A stretch of 38,991 nucleotides of DNA from Defluviitaleaceae bacterium (GCA_009781725.1 WQVF01000034.1:1-38991); one strand, 5' to 3'; shown: positions 16,940 through 25,647, numbered from the stretch's first letter. The notes: generated by a model from the sequence alone, not told the origin. Numbers and translations: made by a program.

Positions 16940-17806
16940 ATGAAATCCACAATAATAAATTACCTAAAACGCTTCATCAAGTCCAGAGCAATATATCACA
17001 CCGCATTGCTGGCAATTGCTATAACTTTATTGGTTGCATATCCAAGCCAGGGCAAGGAAGCCGAAACCGTACCGGCCTTTAGGTCACTCTTAGCCTCAAA
17101 AAACAGTAAGGAAGAGCGTAAAATCCCAATATACAGTGTCGAAACGGAAGAGAAAAAAGTAAGTATTTCCTTCGATGCAGCATGGGGAGCTGATGATACG
17201 GATACCTTGCTTCAAATCCTTAAAGATAACGATGTACTCACCACTTTCTTTCTATGCGGTACCTGGGTAGAAAAATACCCGGAAGATGTAAAAAAAATAG
17301 CCGTAGCGGGCCATGATATAGCCAACCACGGCAATAAACACGCCCACGGTGCCAAGCTAAATTTGGAGCAAAATATGGCCGAAATCCAAGGTTGCCATGA
17401 CAAAATCAAAGAAGTAACAGGCATGGATGCCAACCTGTTTAGGCCTCCTTATGGAGAATATAACAATACCGTAATATCCGCAGCGGAAAACTTGAATTAT
17501 TTTACGATACAGTGGGACGTAGATAGTCACGATTGGATGGCAAAAGGCCCGGAATACGAGATTAAGCGGGTGCTAAATCACAAGAATCTACGCAATGGCT
17601 CAATCGTGCTCTTTCACAATGATGCAAAATTCACCCCACAAACCCTTGACCCTATAATCAAAGGCCTAAAAGAAAAGGGATATGAAATCGTACCCATATC
17701 CCAATTGATTTATACAGAAAGCTTTGAAATTGATAAGACAGGCCGACAAAAATTCGCATCATCATCAACTGCGTCAACACCTACGCCTGCACCGACGACG
17801 GAGTAG
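16940..17806 (+). CDS. pdaB: Polysaccharide deacetylase, PdaB-like, sporulation
   Basis: This 288-residue CE4 (NodB-homology) enzyme has an N-terminal membrane anchor or signal (about residues 16-33). The catalytic domain has KKVSISFDAAWGADDTDTLL at motif 1, HDIANHGNKHAHG (the metal-binding H-x3-H variant) and FRPPYGEYNN, followed by VLFHND. The SFDAAWG form of motif 1 resembles PdaB, a sporulation deacetylase, rather than general chitin deacetylases. It would act on spore or cell-wall glycans outside the membrane. ATG 16940 is preferred to 16931 because AAAGGG lies nine bases upstream of it. The 3' end overlaps the convergent AraC gene by 26 bases. Confidence 0.85.
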   Translation: MKSTIINYLKRFIKSRAIYHTALLAIAITLLVAYPSQGKEAETVPAFRSLLASKNSKEERKIPIYSVETEEKKVSISFDAAWGADDTDTLLQILKDNDVLTTFFLCGTWVEKYPEDVKKIAVAGHDIANHGNKHAHGAKLNLEQNMAEIQGCHDKIKEVTGMDANLFRPPYGEYNNTVISAAENLNYFTIQWDVDSHDWMAKGPEYEIKRVLNHKNLRNGSIVLFHNDAKFTPQTLDPIIKGLKEKGYEIVPISQLIYTESFEIDKTGRQKFASSSTASTPTPAPTTE

Positions 17807-18566
17807 CTCCCTTATATTTCTTGAACAGCCGGCTAAAGTAAAACACATCCTTAAAGCCGCATTTATGTGCCACTTCGGTAATACTGCCTTCACCGGCTCT
17901 AAGCATATCCTCTGCCTGGTTTAAGCGGATGTTGTTTAAATAATCCCTAAATGTAACATTGGTTTCCTGCTTAAATAAGATTCCAAGATAATTGGGGGTA
18001 AGATGCACGGTTTTCGCGGCATCGGTGATGCTTATAGCCTCGGCATAATTATCCGTTATAAATCGAATCACTGCTTTAACACGTTTGTCAAACTGGTGGG
18101 TGTCAACCTCATACAAAAGCATTTCCGAAAGACGTTGTAAGATAAGCATAAAAAAGGCGCGGCCCCGCATTATGTACCCGGGTCTGCGCCTTAGCCAGTT
18201 CTCGTTAAGTCTTTTGAATTGTGATGCCAGGCCTTCATGTACACCCACTGTGGATATAAGGGGGAGGGGTACATCCACTTCTACATTAGTCTCATCGTAC
18301 AAACGGAAATTGGCCGCAAAGCACTCGAAGCTGCTTGCTAAGTGGCTGGTAGCAGAGCGGCGTGATTTACAGGGGATACATAATAAATCCCCCTCCTTGA
18401 CGGTATATTCCTGACCGTCTATGAAGTAAACTGCAGAGCCTCCAATTACATATGTCAGGTCCACAAAGTCCGTCTGGGAAGGTTCTATCTTCCAGTTGGG
18501 GGTGTTATTGCGGTAAATAAAATAGTCAAGCCGAGGAACGGCAGTATCAAAATTGGCAAAATCCAT
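17781..18566 (-). CDS. AraC-family regulator, probably of the xylan genes
   Basis: This 261-residue one-component regulator has an N-terminal cupin-like sensor (VIGGSAVYFIDGQEYTVKEGDLLCIP) to about residue 150. The C-terminal double helix-turn-helix reads AISITDAAKTVHLTPNYLGILFKQE and GSITEVAHKCGFKDVFYFSRLFKKY. ATG 18566 has GGGAGG upstream. It is divergent from aguA and the GH10 gene, so it probably senses a xylan-derived sugar and activates them; the ligand is an inference. A family C element fills much of the shared promoter region. Its 3' end overlaps the deacetylase gene by 26 bases tail to tail. Confidence 0.88.
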   Translation of the reverse strand: MDFANFDTAVPRLDYFIYRNNTPNWKIEPSQTDFVDLTYVIGGSAVYFIDGQEYTVKEGDLLCIPCKSRRSATSHLASSFECFAANFRLYDETNVEVDVPLPLISTVGVHEGLASQFKRLNENWLRRRPGYIMRGRAFFMLILQRLSEMLLYEVDTHQFDKRVKAVIRFITDNYAEAISITDAAKTVHLTPNYLGILFKQETNVTFRDYLNNIRLNQAEDMLRAGEGSITEVAHKCGFKDVFYFSRLFKKYKGATPSSVQA

Positions 18567-18592
18567 AAAGAACCTCCCGTCGCATTTATGAT

Positions 18593-18710
18593 TATAGTGA
18601 AATAATTCGAAATCTGTCTCGCCTGTCGCGGCAAAATCGCCCTAAAACGCCTTATTTCGGCGTTTCAGGGTGCAGCTCGGGCGAGACCGTTTCTCATTGA
18701 TTTCACTATA
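18593..18710. mobile_element. Family C palindromic element, copy 2
   Basis: The ends TATAGTGAAAT (18593-18603) and ATTTCACTATA (18700-18710) are perfect inverted repeats. The inside has TCTCGCCTGTCGCGGCAAAA on one side and CTCGGGCGAGACCGTTTCTC on the other. It lies between the divergent AraC and aguA genes. Confidence 0.75.
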
Positions 18711-18796
18711 AATGCAAATATTCCTTACTATATCCATGTTTGTTTCCAATTGTCAAGGTTATACTTGCAAAAAGTAACCAAAAAGGAGTGAAATAC

Positions 18797-20713
18797 ATGA
18801 ACAAAAACCGTGAATTTGGCTATCAGGCATGGCTTCAACCAGGACCTAAGTTGGATTTCCCCGGATTTCAACCAGCCGGTGAAAAAGGCTTTGCATATGA
18901 TGAGTTGGTAAGAGGGTTACATCGGATAGGATGCAGGGATATAGACACTATGATAAACCTGGCACTTTGCGAAGATATTGGACCACAAGCATATAAAATA
19001 ACTGGAAGCATTGATGGAATCACAATAAGGGGCGGTGATGAAAGAGGCCTGTTATACGGTGTGTACGGCTTCCTATCCCGCTTGCGCCGTGGACAAACTA
19101 GCTTTGACATTTTTGATAAACCCGCTGCTTCAAGGCGCATACTCAACCACTGGGACAATATCACCGGCAGAATAGAGCGTGGGTATAGCGGAAAATCCCT
19201 ATTTTTTAAGGATGGGCAAATCGGATATGATCTTGAGCGTTTGAAGGACTATGCAAGACTGCTGGCCTCCATTGGTATCAACGAGATTTCCTTTAACAAT
19301 GTTAATGTCTGTAGCGAGAGTGCCAAGCTTATTACCGATTATCTCCCGGACACCAAGCGTATTGCCGAGATTTTCAGGCCCTTTGGCATCAAGATTATCG
19401 TAGCGATACACTTTGAAAGCCCGGTACTGATGGGAGGATTGTCAACTGCTGACCCACTGGACCCTGATGTTGCCGAGTGGTGGGCAAAAACAGCAGCTAA
19501 TGTATACAAGGAAATCCCCGACCTTGCGGGCTTCGTTGTCAAAGCCGATTCTGAGTTTAGGGCAGGCCCTATGTCCCTTGGGCGTACTCAGGCCGACGGT
19601 GCTAATCTAATCGCAAGAGCTGTAAAGCCCCACGGGGGAATGTGCTACTGGCGTTGCTTTGTATATAACTGTATGCAGGATTGGCGAGACACCGAAACAG
19701 ACAGACCCAAAGCAGCATATGACTATTTTTATCCACTAGACGGCCATTTCGACGATAATGTGATGCTTCAAATAAAACATGGTCCATCGGATTTTCAAGT
19801 GCGAGAACCCAATTCACCCCTTCTTGGCGCAATGGAAAAAACCCCTCAGATGCTTGAGCTGCAAGTTACCCAGGAGTACACAGGCCAGCAAAAAGACCTT
19901 TATGCCCTGGCGGTACAGTGGGAGGAGATTTTCGACCATCCGATAACGGATATAATTGCTACCCGTGACCTAATTGGTGATAAAATCGATGCGGTGGTGG
20001 CTGTTGCCAATGCCGGTGACGACTCCAATTGGACAGGGCATCTATTGGCCCAGGCCAATACCTATGCCTTTGGCAGAATGGCCTGGGACCCGAGCCTTAC
20101 GGCCCTCCAGGTAATAGAAGAATGGGCGGAGCTTACTTTTGCCAACTACCCCAAGGCAATCCGCCCGATAATAGAAATGGTGCTTGAATCCAGGGGCGTT
20201 TATGAGAAGTACAATGCCCCTCTAGGCATCGGCTGGATGGTTAATATAAGCCATCACTACGGCCCCAGTGTAGATGGCTACGAATATATGAAATGGGGCA
20301 CATACCACAGGGCAGATACTAAAGCCATAGGAGTAGACCGTACAACAGCAGGCACAGGTTATACCGCCCAATACCATCCCTATGTGCAGGCCATGTATGA
20401 AAACAAAGAAACCTGCCCAGAGGAAATACTGCTGTACTTCCACCGTTTGCCCTATGATTATAAGCTGCGAAGTGGGCAAACACTGCTGCAATACATTTAT
20501 GATACCCATTTCGAAGGGGTAGAGGATGTGGAAGGGTTTATCGCAACCTGGGAAAGTCTTAAGGAGGACTTGCCAGAAGAGGCATATACCTCCGTGAAAG
20601 AACGGTTACAGATGCAGCTTGCCAATGCCAAGGAATGGCGAGATGTAGTTAATTCATATTTTTATCGTAAAACAGGAATCGCCGATGCAAAGGGAAGGAA
20701 AATATACGAATGA
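18797..20713 (+). CDS. aguA: Alpha-glucuronidase, GH67
   Basis: This 638-residue enzyme removes 4-O-methyl-glucuronic acid from the end of xylan fragments. GH67 landmarks are HWDNITGRIERGYSGKSLFF near residue 115, LASIGINEISFNNVN, FRPFGIKIIVAIHFESP, DLAGFVVKADSEF and the long C-terminal helical region (GIGWMVNISHHYGPSVDGYE). No signal peptide is seen, so it should act in the cytoplasm on imported aldouronic acids. ATG 18797 follows AAAAGGAGTG; the frame opens earlier at 18740 without support. It overlaps the GH10 gene by 4 bases (ATGA), so the two are translated together. The divergent AraC gene is the likely activator. Confidence 0.94.
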   Translation: MNKNREFGYQAWLQPGPKLDFPGFQPAGEKGFAYDELVRGLHRIGCRDIDTMINLALCEDIGPQAYKITGSIDGITIRGGDERGLLYGVYGFLSRLRRGQTSFDIFDKPAASRRILNHWDNITGRIERGYSGKSLFFKDGQIGYDLERLKDYARLLASIGINEISFNNVNVCSESAKLITDYLPDTKRIAEIFRPFGIKIIVAIHFESPVLMGGLSTADPLDPDVAEWWAKTAANVYKEIPDLAGFVVKADSEFRAGPMSLGRTQADGANLIARAVKPHGGMCYWRCFVYNCMQDWRDTETDRPKAAYDYFYPLDGHFDDNVMLQIKHGPSDFQVREPNSPLLGAMEKTPQMLELQVTQEYTGQQKDLYALAVQWEEIFDHPITDIIATRDLIGDKIDAVVAVANAGDDSNWTGHLLAQANTYAFGRMAWDPSLTALQVIEEWAELTFANYPKAIRPIIEMVLESRGVYEKYNAPLGIGWMVNISHHYGPSVDGYEYMKWGTYHRADTKAIGVDRTTAGTGYTAQYHPYVQAMYENKETCPEEILLYFHRLPYDYKLRSGQTLLQYIYDTHFEGVEDVEGFIATWESLKEDLPEEAYTSVKERLQMQLANAKEWRDVVNSYFYRKTGIADAKGRKIYE

Positions 20714-22062
20714 CGATAAAGCGCAAGCTTGCAGTTGTGTTGGGGATTATCATTGCCATGGCTGCCATAATCGCAATAGCTGTTCCTCGTCTACGAAGTG
20801 ACGATGAACCCGTCTATTACGTTACTAGTGAAACCAATGGTTTGTATGAAGAATATGAGGAGGTATACGCCATGAGCGATACAAGACCCCCAGGCTGGGA
20901 GCTAGACTTACCCTCATTGGCCCAAGCCTTTGAGTCATATTTCCTATTTGGTAGCATTTACTCCTCTACCTCAGTTATGAATCAGCATAATACCCGTGAG
21001 ATGTTTCTGCACCATTTTAATGCCGTAACAGCGGAAAACTGGCATAAACCTTATAATATGGCCCCAAGAGGCTTTGCTAGACCCGAGGCCAGCCAGTACA
21101 ATTTTGACTTGGCCGATGCAATCGTGGAATGGGCAATCGAAAGCGGCATTACACTAATCGGCCATGTGCTGGTATGGCATTCCCAATCCCCGGACTGGCT
21201 TAACCTAAGTGCCCCTAGCGTCCCCCTTACCCGTGCCGAGGCCAGAGCCAATATGGAATTTCATATTCGTACATTGGCCGAGCATTTTACCGCACAGGGT
21301 ACCATAGACGCATTTCATTCCTGGGATGTGGTCAACGAGGCTATTGCCTCAGACGGGGGCAGTTGGGGCGGACGTGCAAGTGATTGGGATGCGGGAGATT
21401 GGCGTACCCAAATGCGTGAGGATTCCCCATGGTTTATGGCATATGCCAACGGTTATAATCCAGAGGCTGGGGAGCATCCTTCTGATTATGTATATGATGC
21501 ATTTGTATTTGCCCGGAGATATTTCCCAAACTCGATACTCTATTACAACGATTATAACGAGGAAATCCCCGCAAAACGCAATGCTATTGCACAGATGGTA
21601 GAGCAGCTAAACATGCGCTGGGCCCATGATACGGAAAATAACCCTGAGGCTGTACCCGAAGGCGAAGAGTACTCAGGACGAATGCTAATAGAAGGCATAG
21701 GAATGCAAGGTCACTATCATCTAGATCAGTGGCGCACCAACTTAGACAATATACGCCCGGCAATAGAGCGTCTTATTGCCACCGGGGCTGTGATTAGCAT
21801 AACGGAATTGGACATAACCGCAGGGATGCAAGCGAGTCCCTTTGCCGCGCCTTTGGATGAGTTCAATCGGCAGCGGCAGGCCGAGGCCTTTGGAAGGCTG
21901 ATGGGATATTACCTTGAATTCCATGAGCATATTGAGCGTGTAACTGTGTGGGGCAAGGCCGACCATCAAAGCTGGAGGTCATGGGGTCATCCTTTACTGT
22001 TTGACACAAATTATCACGCAAAAGAGGCATTTTTTGCTATAATTGATGCGGTTAACCGATAA
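20710..22062 (+). CDS. Membrane-anchored endo-1,4-beta-xylanase, GH10
   Basis: This 450-residue xylanase cuts the xylan backbone. An uncleaved-looking N-terminal helix (residues 6-26, no lipobox) and an acidic spacer precede the GH10 barrel. The barrel shows FNAVTAENWHKP, GHVLVWHSQSPDWL, WDVVNEAI with acid/base Glu210, YYNDYNEE, GIGMQGHYHLD and ITELDIT with nucleophile Glu366, then VTVWGKADHQSWR. No carbohydrate-binding module is present. It is coupled to aguA by an ATGA overlap, a natural pairing because GH10 enzymes release the glucuronylated ends that GH67 enzymes attack. The anchor suggests a cell-surface enzyme. Confidence 0.94.
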   Translation: MTIKRKLAVVLGIIIAMAAIIAIAVPRLRSDDEPVYYVTSETNGLYEEYEEVYAMSDTRPPGWELDLPSLAQAFESYFLFGSIYSSTSVMNQHNTREMFLHHFNAVTAENWHKPYNMAPRGFARPEASQYNFDLADAIVEWAIESGITLIGHVLVWHSQSPDWLNLSAPSVPLTRAEARANMEFHIRTLAEHFTAQGTIDAFHSWDVVNEAIASDGGSWGGRASDWDAGDWRTQMREDSPWFMAYANGYNPEAGEHPSDYVYDAFVFARRYFPNSILYYNDYNEEIPAKRNAIAQMVEQLNMRWAHDTENNPEAVPEGEEYSGRMLIEGIGMQGHYHLDQWRTNLDNIRPAIERLIATGAVISITELDITAGMQASPFAAPLDEFNRQRQAEAFGRLMGYYLEFHEHIERVTVWGKADHQSWRSWGHPLLFDTNYHAKEAFFAIIDAVNR

Positions 22063-22098
22063 AGAATACCCTATTATTCATACGCTTTGGAGGATGCT

Positions 22099-22533
22099 AT
22101 GGCTGTAAAGAAGAAAACCCGAGGCTTTTCCTATGTAGAAGTCATTATAGCAATGGCGTTGTTTGCCATTGCCATGCTTGCAGTTATCCCCGCCTTAACA
22201 CAAGCCGCTCGCAATATGACTTATGCCCATGAGACAGCAGAAGGCCATATGCAAGCCCAGCGTCTGATGCATGAGCTTCGTGACAATCTTGATGGCGACA
22301 TAACTCTGGAAGCTCGGGCGGCAGTTTATGCAGCAAGCAGCTTTGAATATAGTGTATGGATAACAGGACAGAGGCAGGTTCATTTTTCTTCGACTAATGC
22401 CCCAAGTGCAAATACAAATATTTCTGGTATCAATCAAAATATGGCTAGTCGTGCTTCGACTATTGTTGTCATTGTATGGGGCGAGGATGAGCAGATTCTA
22501 GGTCGTGCCATTGGCATGACGGATTTTGAGTAA
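22099..22533 (+). CDS. Type IV pilin-like protein (minor pseudopilin)
   Basis: This 144-residue protein has a class III prepilin leader: basic MAVKKKTRG, cleavage after Gly9, then FSYVEVIIAMALFAIAML with Glu at mature position 5. It is followed by a helical stretch and a small globular tail. PilD-type peptidase would process it for assembly into a DNA-uptake or type II secretion pseudopilus. ATG 22099 is chosen with TTGGAGG upstream; the longer frame starts at that TTG itself. The next gene begins 11 bases after the stop, and two more related genes follow, so this is a small pseudopilin operon. Confidence 0.85.
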   Translation: MAVKKKTRGFSYVEVIIAMALFAIAMLAVIPALTQAARNMTYAHETAEGHMQAQRLMHELRDNLDGDITLEARAAVYAASSFEYSVWITGQRQVHFSSTNAPSANTNISGINQNMASRASTIVVIVWGEDEQILGRAIGMTDFE

Positions 22534-22543
22534 GGACAGGGTT

Positions 22544-23332
22544 ATGACAGGCAATATTCCCAAAAGCCGCCGGGGCGGTGCGTATCTTATGGTGCTTACC
22601 GCAACCATGCTAATGCTGATTCTAGTGGCCATCGCTCTTACAGTAACAGCAGTCAGCAGGCGGCTTACGTCATTTTATGCGTATAATGCAGGACTTTACG
22701 ATTTAGCGGTATCTGGGAACGAACAGGTTCTTTTTTTATTGAGGCAGGAATTGGATAGCCGCAGTGATGCCGCAAAGCTGCGGGCACTTATTCAAATAGT
22801 AGGTGAGGGCACAATAATTTTTTTCGATGATGGGTTTCGATTGGCGGAATCTTATGGCCCTGCATTTCGCACGGCATTCATAAACGAAGCTATGCAGGAG
22901 CTAAACAGTATAATTGGCAACATAATCCCACATACAGTACAACAAGAAACCCATACATGGAGGTTCCTTCCATGGGACTTGGATTTGGCTGTAGAAACCG
23001 AGTATAGTGATATGCGCAGTTTGTATCGAGCACGTACCATTTTTCGTCCAAGTGCATCTGACCGTTTTCTTGTCCGAACAAATATCCGAAAGATTGTTGA
23101 TGATGTGGCTGGCTTTCCCACAGAAGTAGAAGCCTCCATAATTTGGTCCAACACCGGCTACAGAGAAATTGCTTTAGATGCATATACTATTTTTATTCTC
23201 GAATCAATTGGAGTCTACTTTGTAGGCGTACCAGCTCCCGGTTCGATATTATTTCTTGACGAATTTACGCTCACAATGGTAGAGTCTTGGCGTAGCGACA
23301 TCAGCCAGAGGAGAGACCCATGGGCAAACTGA
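22544..23332 (+). CDS. PilX/ComGG-type pilus-associated protein, putative
   Basis: This 262-residue protein begins with basic residues and a Gly-Gly motif (KSRRGG), then one hydrophobic helix (AYLMVLTATMLMLILVAIALTV) without the usual Glu5. That pattern is typical of PilX-like or GspK-like minor pilins. The remainder is soluble with no recognised domain. ATG 22544 with AAGGA upstream is preferred to the TTG at 22526, which overlaps the preceding gene. It overlaps yqeG by 13 bases. Assignment rests on the leader and on its two pseudopilin neighbours. Confidence 0.65.
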   Translation: MTGNIPKSRRGGAYLMVLTATMLMLILVAIALTVTAVSRRLTSFYAYNAGLYDLAVSGNEQVLFLLRQELDSRSDAAKLRALIQIVGEGTIIFFDDGFRLAESYGPAFRTAFINEAMQELNSIIGNIIPHTVQQETHTWRFLPWDLDLAVETEYSDMRSLYRARTIFRPSASDRFLVRTNIRKIVDDVAGFPTEVEASIIWSNTGYREIALDAYTIFILESIGVYFVGVPAPGSILFLDEFTLTMVESWRSDISQRRDPWAN

Positions 23333-23814
23333 AACCTGACTACTACCTTGATACAGTTTATGATATTCCATATGAAGAGCTATGGAAGAATAAGATACGC
23401 GGACTTATTTTTGATATAGATAATACCATTGCCCCTTATGAAGACAGTCGCCCTTCCGCAAAGTTTATGGCTTTGGCTAAACGGCTCAAGCGTATAGGGT
23501 TTCAGATTTCACTCCTTACTAATAATACAAATAAACGGCTGGACTGCTTTTCAATACCCTTGGAGGTATATGGTGCCGCCAATGCCATAAAGCCCATGAC
23601 CCGCGGGGTCAAGAAAGCCATGAAAGAAATGGGAACCAAGGCGGAGCACACTGCAATAATAGGCGATCAGCTCCTTACAGATGTATGGGCCGGCAAGCGT
23701 GCAGGTACTACGACAATCTTAGTAAAGCCCATTGCGGATAAAGATTTTGTGACGGTCCGTCTAAAGAGATTATTGGAAGGCCGTTTGCTAAGAAGATATT
23801 TCGCCACACCATGA
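23320..23814 (+). CDS. yqeG: YqeG-family HAD phosphatase (subfamily IIIA)
   Basis: This 164-residue HAD-superfamily protein shows motif I FDIDNT with Asp32 and Asp34, motif II SLLTNN, a conserved Lys in KPMTRGVKKAM, and motif IV AIIGDQLLTDVWAGKRAG. It is expected to be a cytosolic phosphatase; the substrate is not firmly known. Length is normal. ATG 23320 has GAGAGGAG upstream. It overlaps both neighbours, the PilX-like gene upstream by 13 bases and the next pseudopilin by 4 (ATGA), so it is embedded in the pilin operon. Confidence 0.9.
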   Translation: MGKLKPDYYLDTVYDIPYEELWKNKIRGLIFDIDNTIAPYEDSRPSAKFMALAKRLKRIGFQISLLTNNTNKRLDCFSIPLEVYGAANAIKPMTRGVKKAMKEMGTKAEHTAIIGDQLLTDVWAGKRAGTTTILVKPIADKDFVTVRLKRLLEGRLLRRYFATP

Positions 23815-24275
23815 AGAGAAGACGAGGCTTTACCTTATTAGAGCTTGTAATCGCCCTTGCGATAATCTCAATTGCCAGTGGAGGAGTGTTCTTAGCCTTT
23901 AGGCAATCACCTCGCCGTGATGTGGAGAATGCGGTTTTGCAATTGCAAGCTGATTTAAGATATGCCCAACGCCGTGCCATAATTGAAGGACGGCGTGTAT
24001 ACATACGGTTTTTTCAATTGGAAAATCGGTATGTAATACGATATACAAACCCTGATGGTGTTGATGGAACTATCAGAAATGTGGGTCTGCAAAATGGAGT
24101 AAGATTGCATCATAGTACCCGTCCATGGAACACGGACATAGAGTATTTGCCAAGGGGAACGGTTGCGGGTGCACGGGAGATTACCTTAGCCAATGGACAT
24201 TATTCTCAATATATAACGATTGTACCCAGTGGCGGGCGTGTGCGCATAGGTGAAATTACTCCTATACGAAATTAA
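23811..24275 (+). CDS. GspH/FimT or ComGD-like pseudopilin
   Basis: This 154-residue protein has a textbook prepilin start: MKRRRG, cleavage after Gly6, then FTLLELVIALAIISIASGG with Glu at position 5. The globular part (AVLQLQADLRYAQRRAIIEGRRVYI) matches the GspH/FimT pattern, followed by beta-rich sequence. It is translationally coupled to yqeG by ATGA. With the genes at 22099 and 22544 it would supply minor subunits of a pseudopilus. The assembly ATPase, platform protein and major pilin are not in the window. Confidence 0.85.
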   Translation: MKRRRGFTLLELVIALAIISIASGGVFLAFRQSPRRDVENAVLQLQADLRYAQRRAIIEGRRVYIRFFQLENRYVIRYTNPDGVDGTIRNVGLQNGVRLHHSTRPWNTDIEYLPRGTVAGAREITLANGHYSQYITIVPSGGRVRIGEITPIRN

Positions 24276-24412
24276 TTGGTTTTGATGATTTTGGAAAAAG
24301 TGCTCTATCTTGGTTTGCGGTTATTTATGTGATTTTAGCTATTTTTAAGACTATGTTTGTCATTTTAATACATGCAACTGCCATCATATGGCTACTATAA
24401 GGAGGATATAAA

Positions 24413-24970
24413 ATGATTTCAGCAGGAGAATTTCGCAACGGTGTAACAATTGAGCTTGAAGGCGGTATTTATACCATAATTGACTTTCAGCATGTAAAGC
24501 CGGGCAAAGGTGCGGCCTTTGTGCGCTCAACCCTACGTAACCTTGAGTCAGGCAGCATATTGGAGCGTACCTTCCGCCCATCAGAAAAAATGGCTCGAGC
24601 CCATATCGAACGACGGGATTTGCAATACTTATATAAAGACGGCGATATTTACCATTTCATGGATACAGAAACTTATGAGCAGTTAGAGCTCAATGCTACA
24701 GAAGTGGCAGACACAATGGTTTTTGTAAAAGAAAATGACATGGTAAAAGTTCTTGAGCATAATGGGCGTATCTTTGGCATAGAGCCTCCTATGCATGTAG
24801 AGCTTGCTGTTACGGAAACCGAACCAGGTTTCAAAGGCGATACAGCCCAAGGTGCCACAAAGCCCGCCACAGTAGAAACCGGCGCATCAGTTAAAGTGCC
24901 CCTCTTTGTAAATGAAGGAGATGTCATAAAAATCGACACCCGCACGGGTGAATATCTGGGTCGTGTTTGA
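24413..24970 (+). CDS. efp: Translation elongation factor P
   Basis: This 185-residue factor rescues ribosomes stalled on polyproline. The three beta-barrel domains are present: the KOW-like N-terminus [20 protein letters not shown], the loop [10 protein letters not shown] with Lys32 at the position that is modified in many bacteria, and the C-terminal domain ending [27 protein letters not shown] 24413 follows AAGGAGG. Many proteins here carry Pro-rich segments, in keeping with a need for it. It appears monocistronic, with a family B palindrome directly after its stop that may help end transcription. Confidence 0.97.
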   Translation: MISAGEFRNGVTIELEGGIYTIIDFQHVKPGKGAAFVRSTLRNLESGSILERTFRPSEKMARAHIERRDLQYLYKDGDIYHFMDTETYEQLELNATEVADTMVFVKENDMVKVLEHNGRIFGIEPPMHVELAVTETEPGFKGDTAQGATKPATVETGASVKVPLFVNEGDVIKIDTRTGEYLGRV

Positions 24971-24971
24971 T

Positions 24972-25037
24972 TGGACTCCTTTCGAAACAGGGAAACAAGC
25001 TTGAAGTGCAGCTTTTGCCCTATTTCGGATGAAGTCT
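24972..25037. repeat. Family B palindromic repeat, copy 3
   Basis: GGACTCCTTTCGAAACAGGG at the left and CCCTATTTCGGATGAAGTC at the right surround AAACAAGCTTGAAGTGCAGCTTTT. It starts two bases after the efp stop. The copy is slightly shorter on the right inner arm than those at 5219 and 10413. Confidence 0.7.
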
Positions 25038-25072
25038 ATTCAATTTTTTAACTTATAACACGATACTTTCCA

Positions 25073-25101
25073 GCATACAATTTACAACCCTGCTTATACT
25101 A
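25073..25101 (+). promoter_or_regulatory. Possible forespore (sigma-G-like) promoter of the SASP gene
   Basis: GCATA at 25073-25077, a 17-base spacer and TATACTA at 25095-25101 differ by one base from the sigma-G boxes. The start would be near 25108, leaving a leader of about 117 bases that contains a hairpin at 25147-25181. The TATACT core could instead be read by sigma-A. Confidence 0.4.
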
Positions 25102-25224
25102 TTGTCATAGCAGCGAACAAGGTTGCTATGAATAACGGATTTTCAAATAATAAAGTTAAACTACAGTTTAGCTCATTATTATACAAATGATAATTCGTGT
25201 ACTATAAGAGGGGAGTGAATAGTT

Positions 25225-25422
25225 GTGTCTAGGAATAGAAAAGCAGTTCCTGAAGCGAAAGCAGCTCTTGACCAATTCAAATATGAAGTGGCAAATGAGA
25301 TAGGCGTACCGCTTAAACAGGGTTACAATGGTGACTTGACATCTTACCAAAACGGTTCCGTAGGGGGCTACATGGTCAAGAAGATGATCGAGGCTCAAGA
25401 ACGCCAAATGGCTGGTAAGTAA
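25225..25422 (+). CDS. Alpha/beta-type small acid-soluble spore protein
   Basis: This 65-residue DNA-binding protein coats spore DNA and protects it from damage. The family core is clear: VPEAKAALDQFKYEVANEIGV, which contains the GPR protease site between Asn and Glu in E-V-A-N-E, and NGSVGGYMVKKMIEAQERQM at the C-terminus. The start is GTG 25225 with GAGGGGAG about nine bases upstream. It is monocistronic, with an intrinsic terminator after it. Expression late in the forespore is expected from the family and from the promoter-like boxes upstream. Confidence 0.95.
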   Translation: MSRNRKAVPEAKAALDQFKYEVANEIGVPLKQGYNGDLTSYQNGSVGGYMVKKMIEAQERQMAGK

Positions 25423-25437
25423 ATAATGCTATAACGA

Positions 25438-25473
25438 AAGCCGCTCTGAATTATGTTCGGGGCGGTTTTTTTA
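25438..25473 (+). terminator. Intrinsic terminator of the SASP gene
   Basis: AGCCGCTCTGAA and TTCGGGGCGGTT form a stem with a few G-U pairs, followed by TTTTTTT. It begins 15 bases after the stop codon. Confidence 0.85.
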
Positions 25474-25551
25474 TATGCTAGGAAATTGCTTCGCAATTTC
25501 TGCTGGCGCGGTGGGAAACAAAAGCGCGCTTTGCGCGTTTTGTTCTCCATG

Positions 25552-25580
25552 TTGACAAGAAAATTTTCCATTGTTACAAT
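25552..25580 (+). promoter_or_regulatory. Sigma-A promoter of the nucleoside-transport operon
   Basis: TTGACA at 25552-25557 and TACAAT at 25575-25580 are 17 bases apart. Small hairpins lie just upstream (25481-25499 and about 25519-25544), and GGTGC/GCACC forms another in the leader near 25597-25613. No known riboswitch is visible. Confidence 0.8.
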
Positions 25581-25647
25581 CGTGTTACATAACCGGTGCG
25601 ACATTTGCACCCAAAAAACTACAAGAACAAAAGGGAGGAATTTTGTA

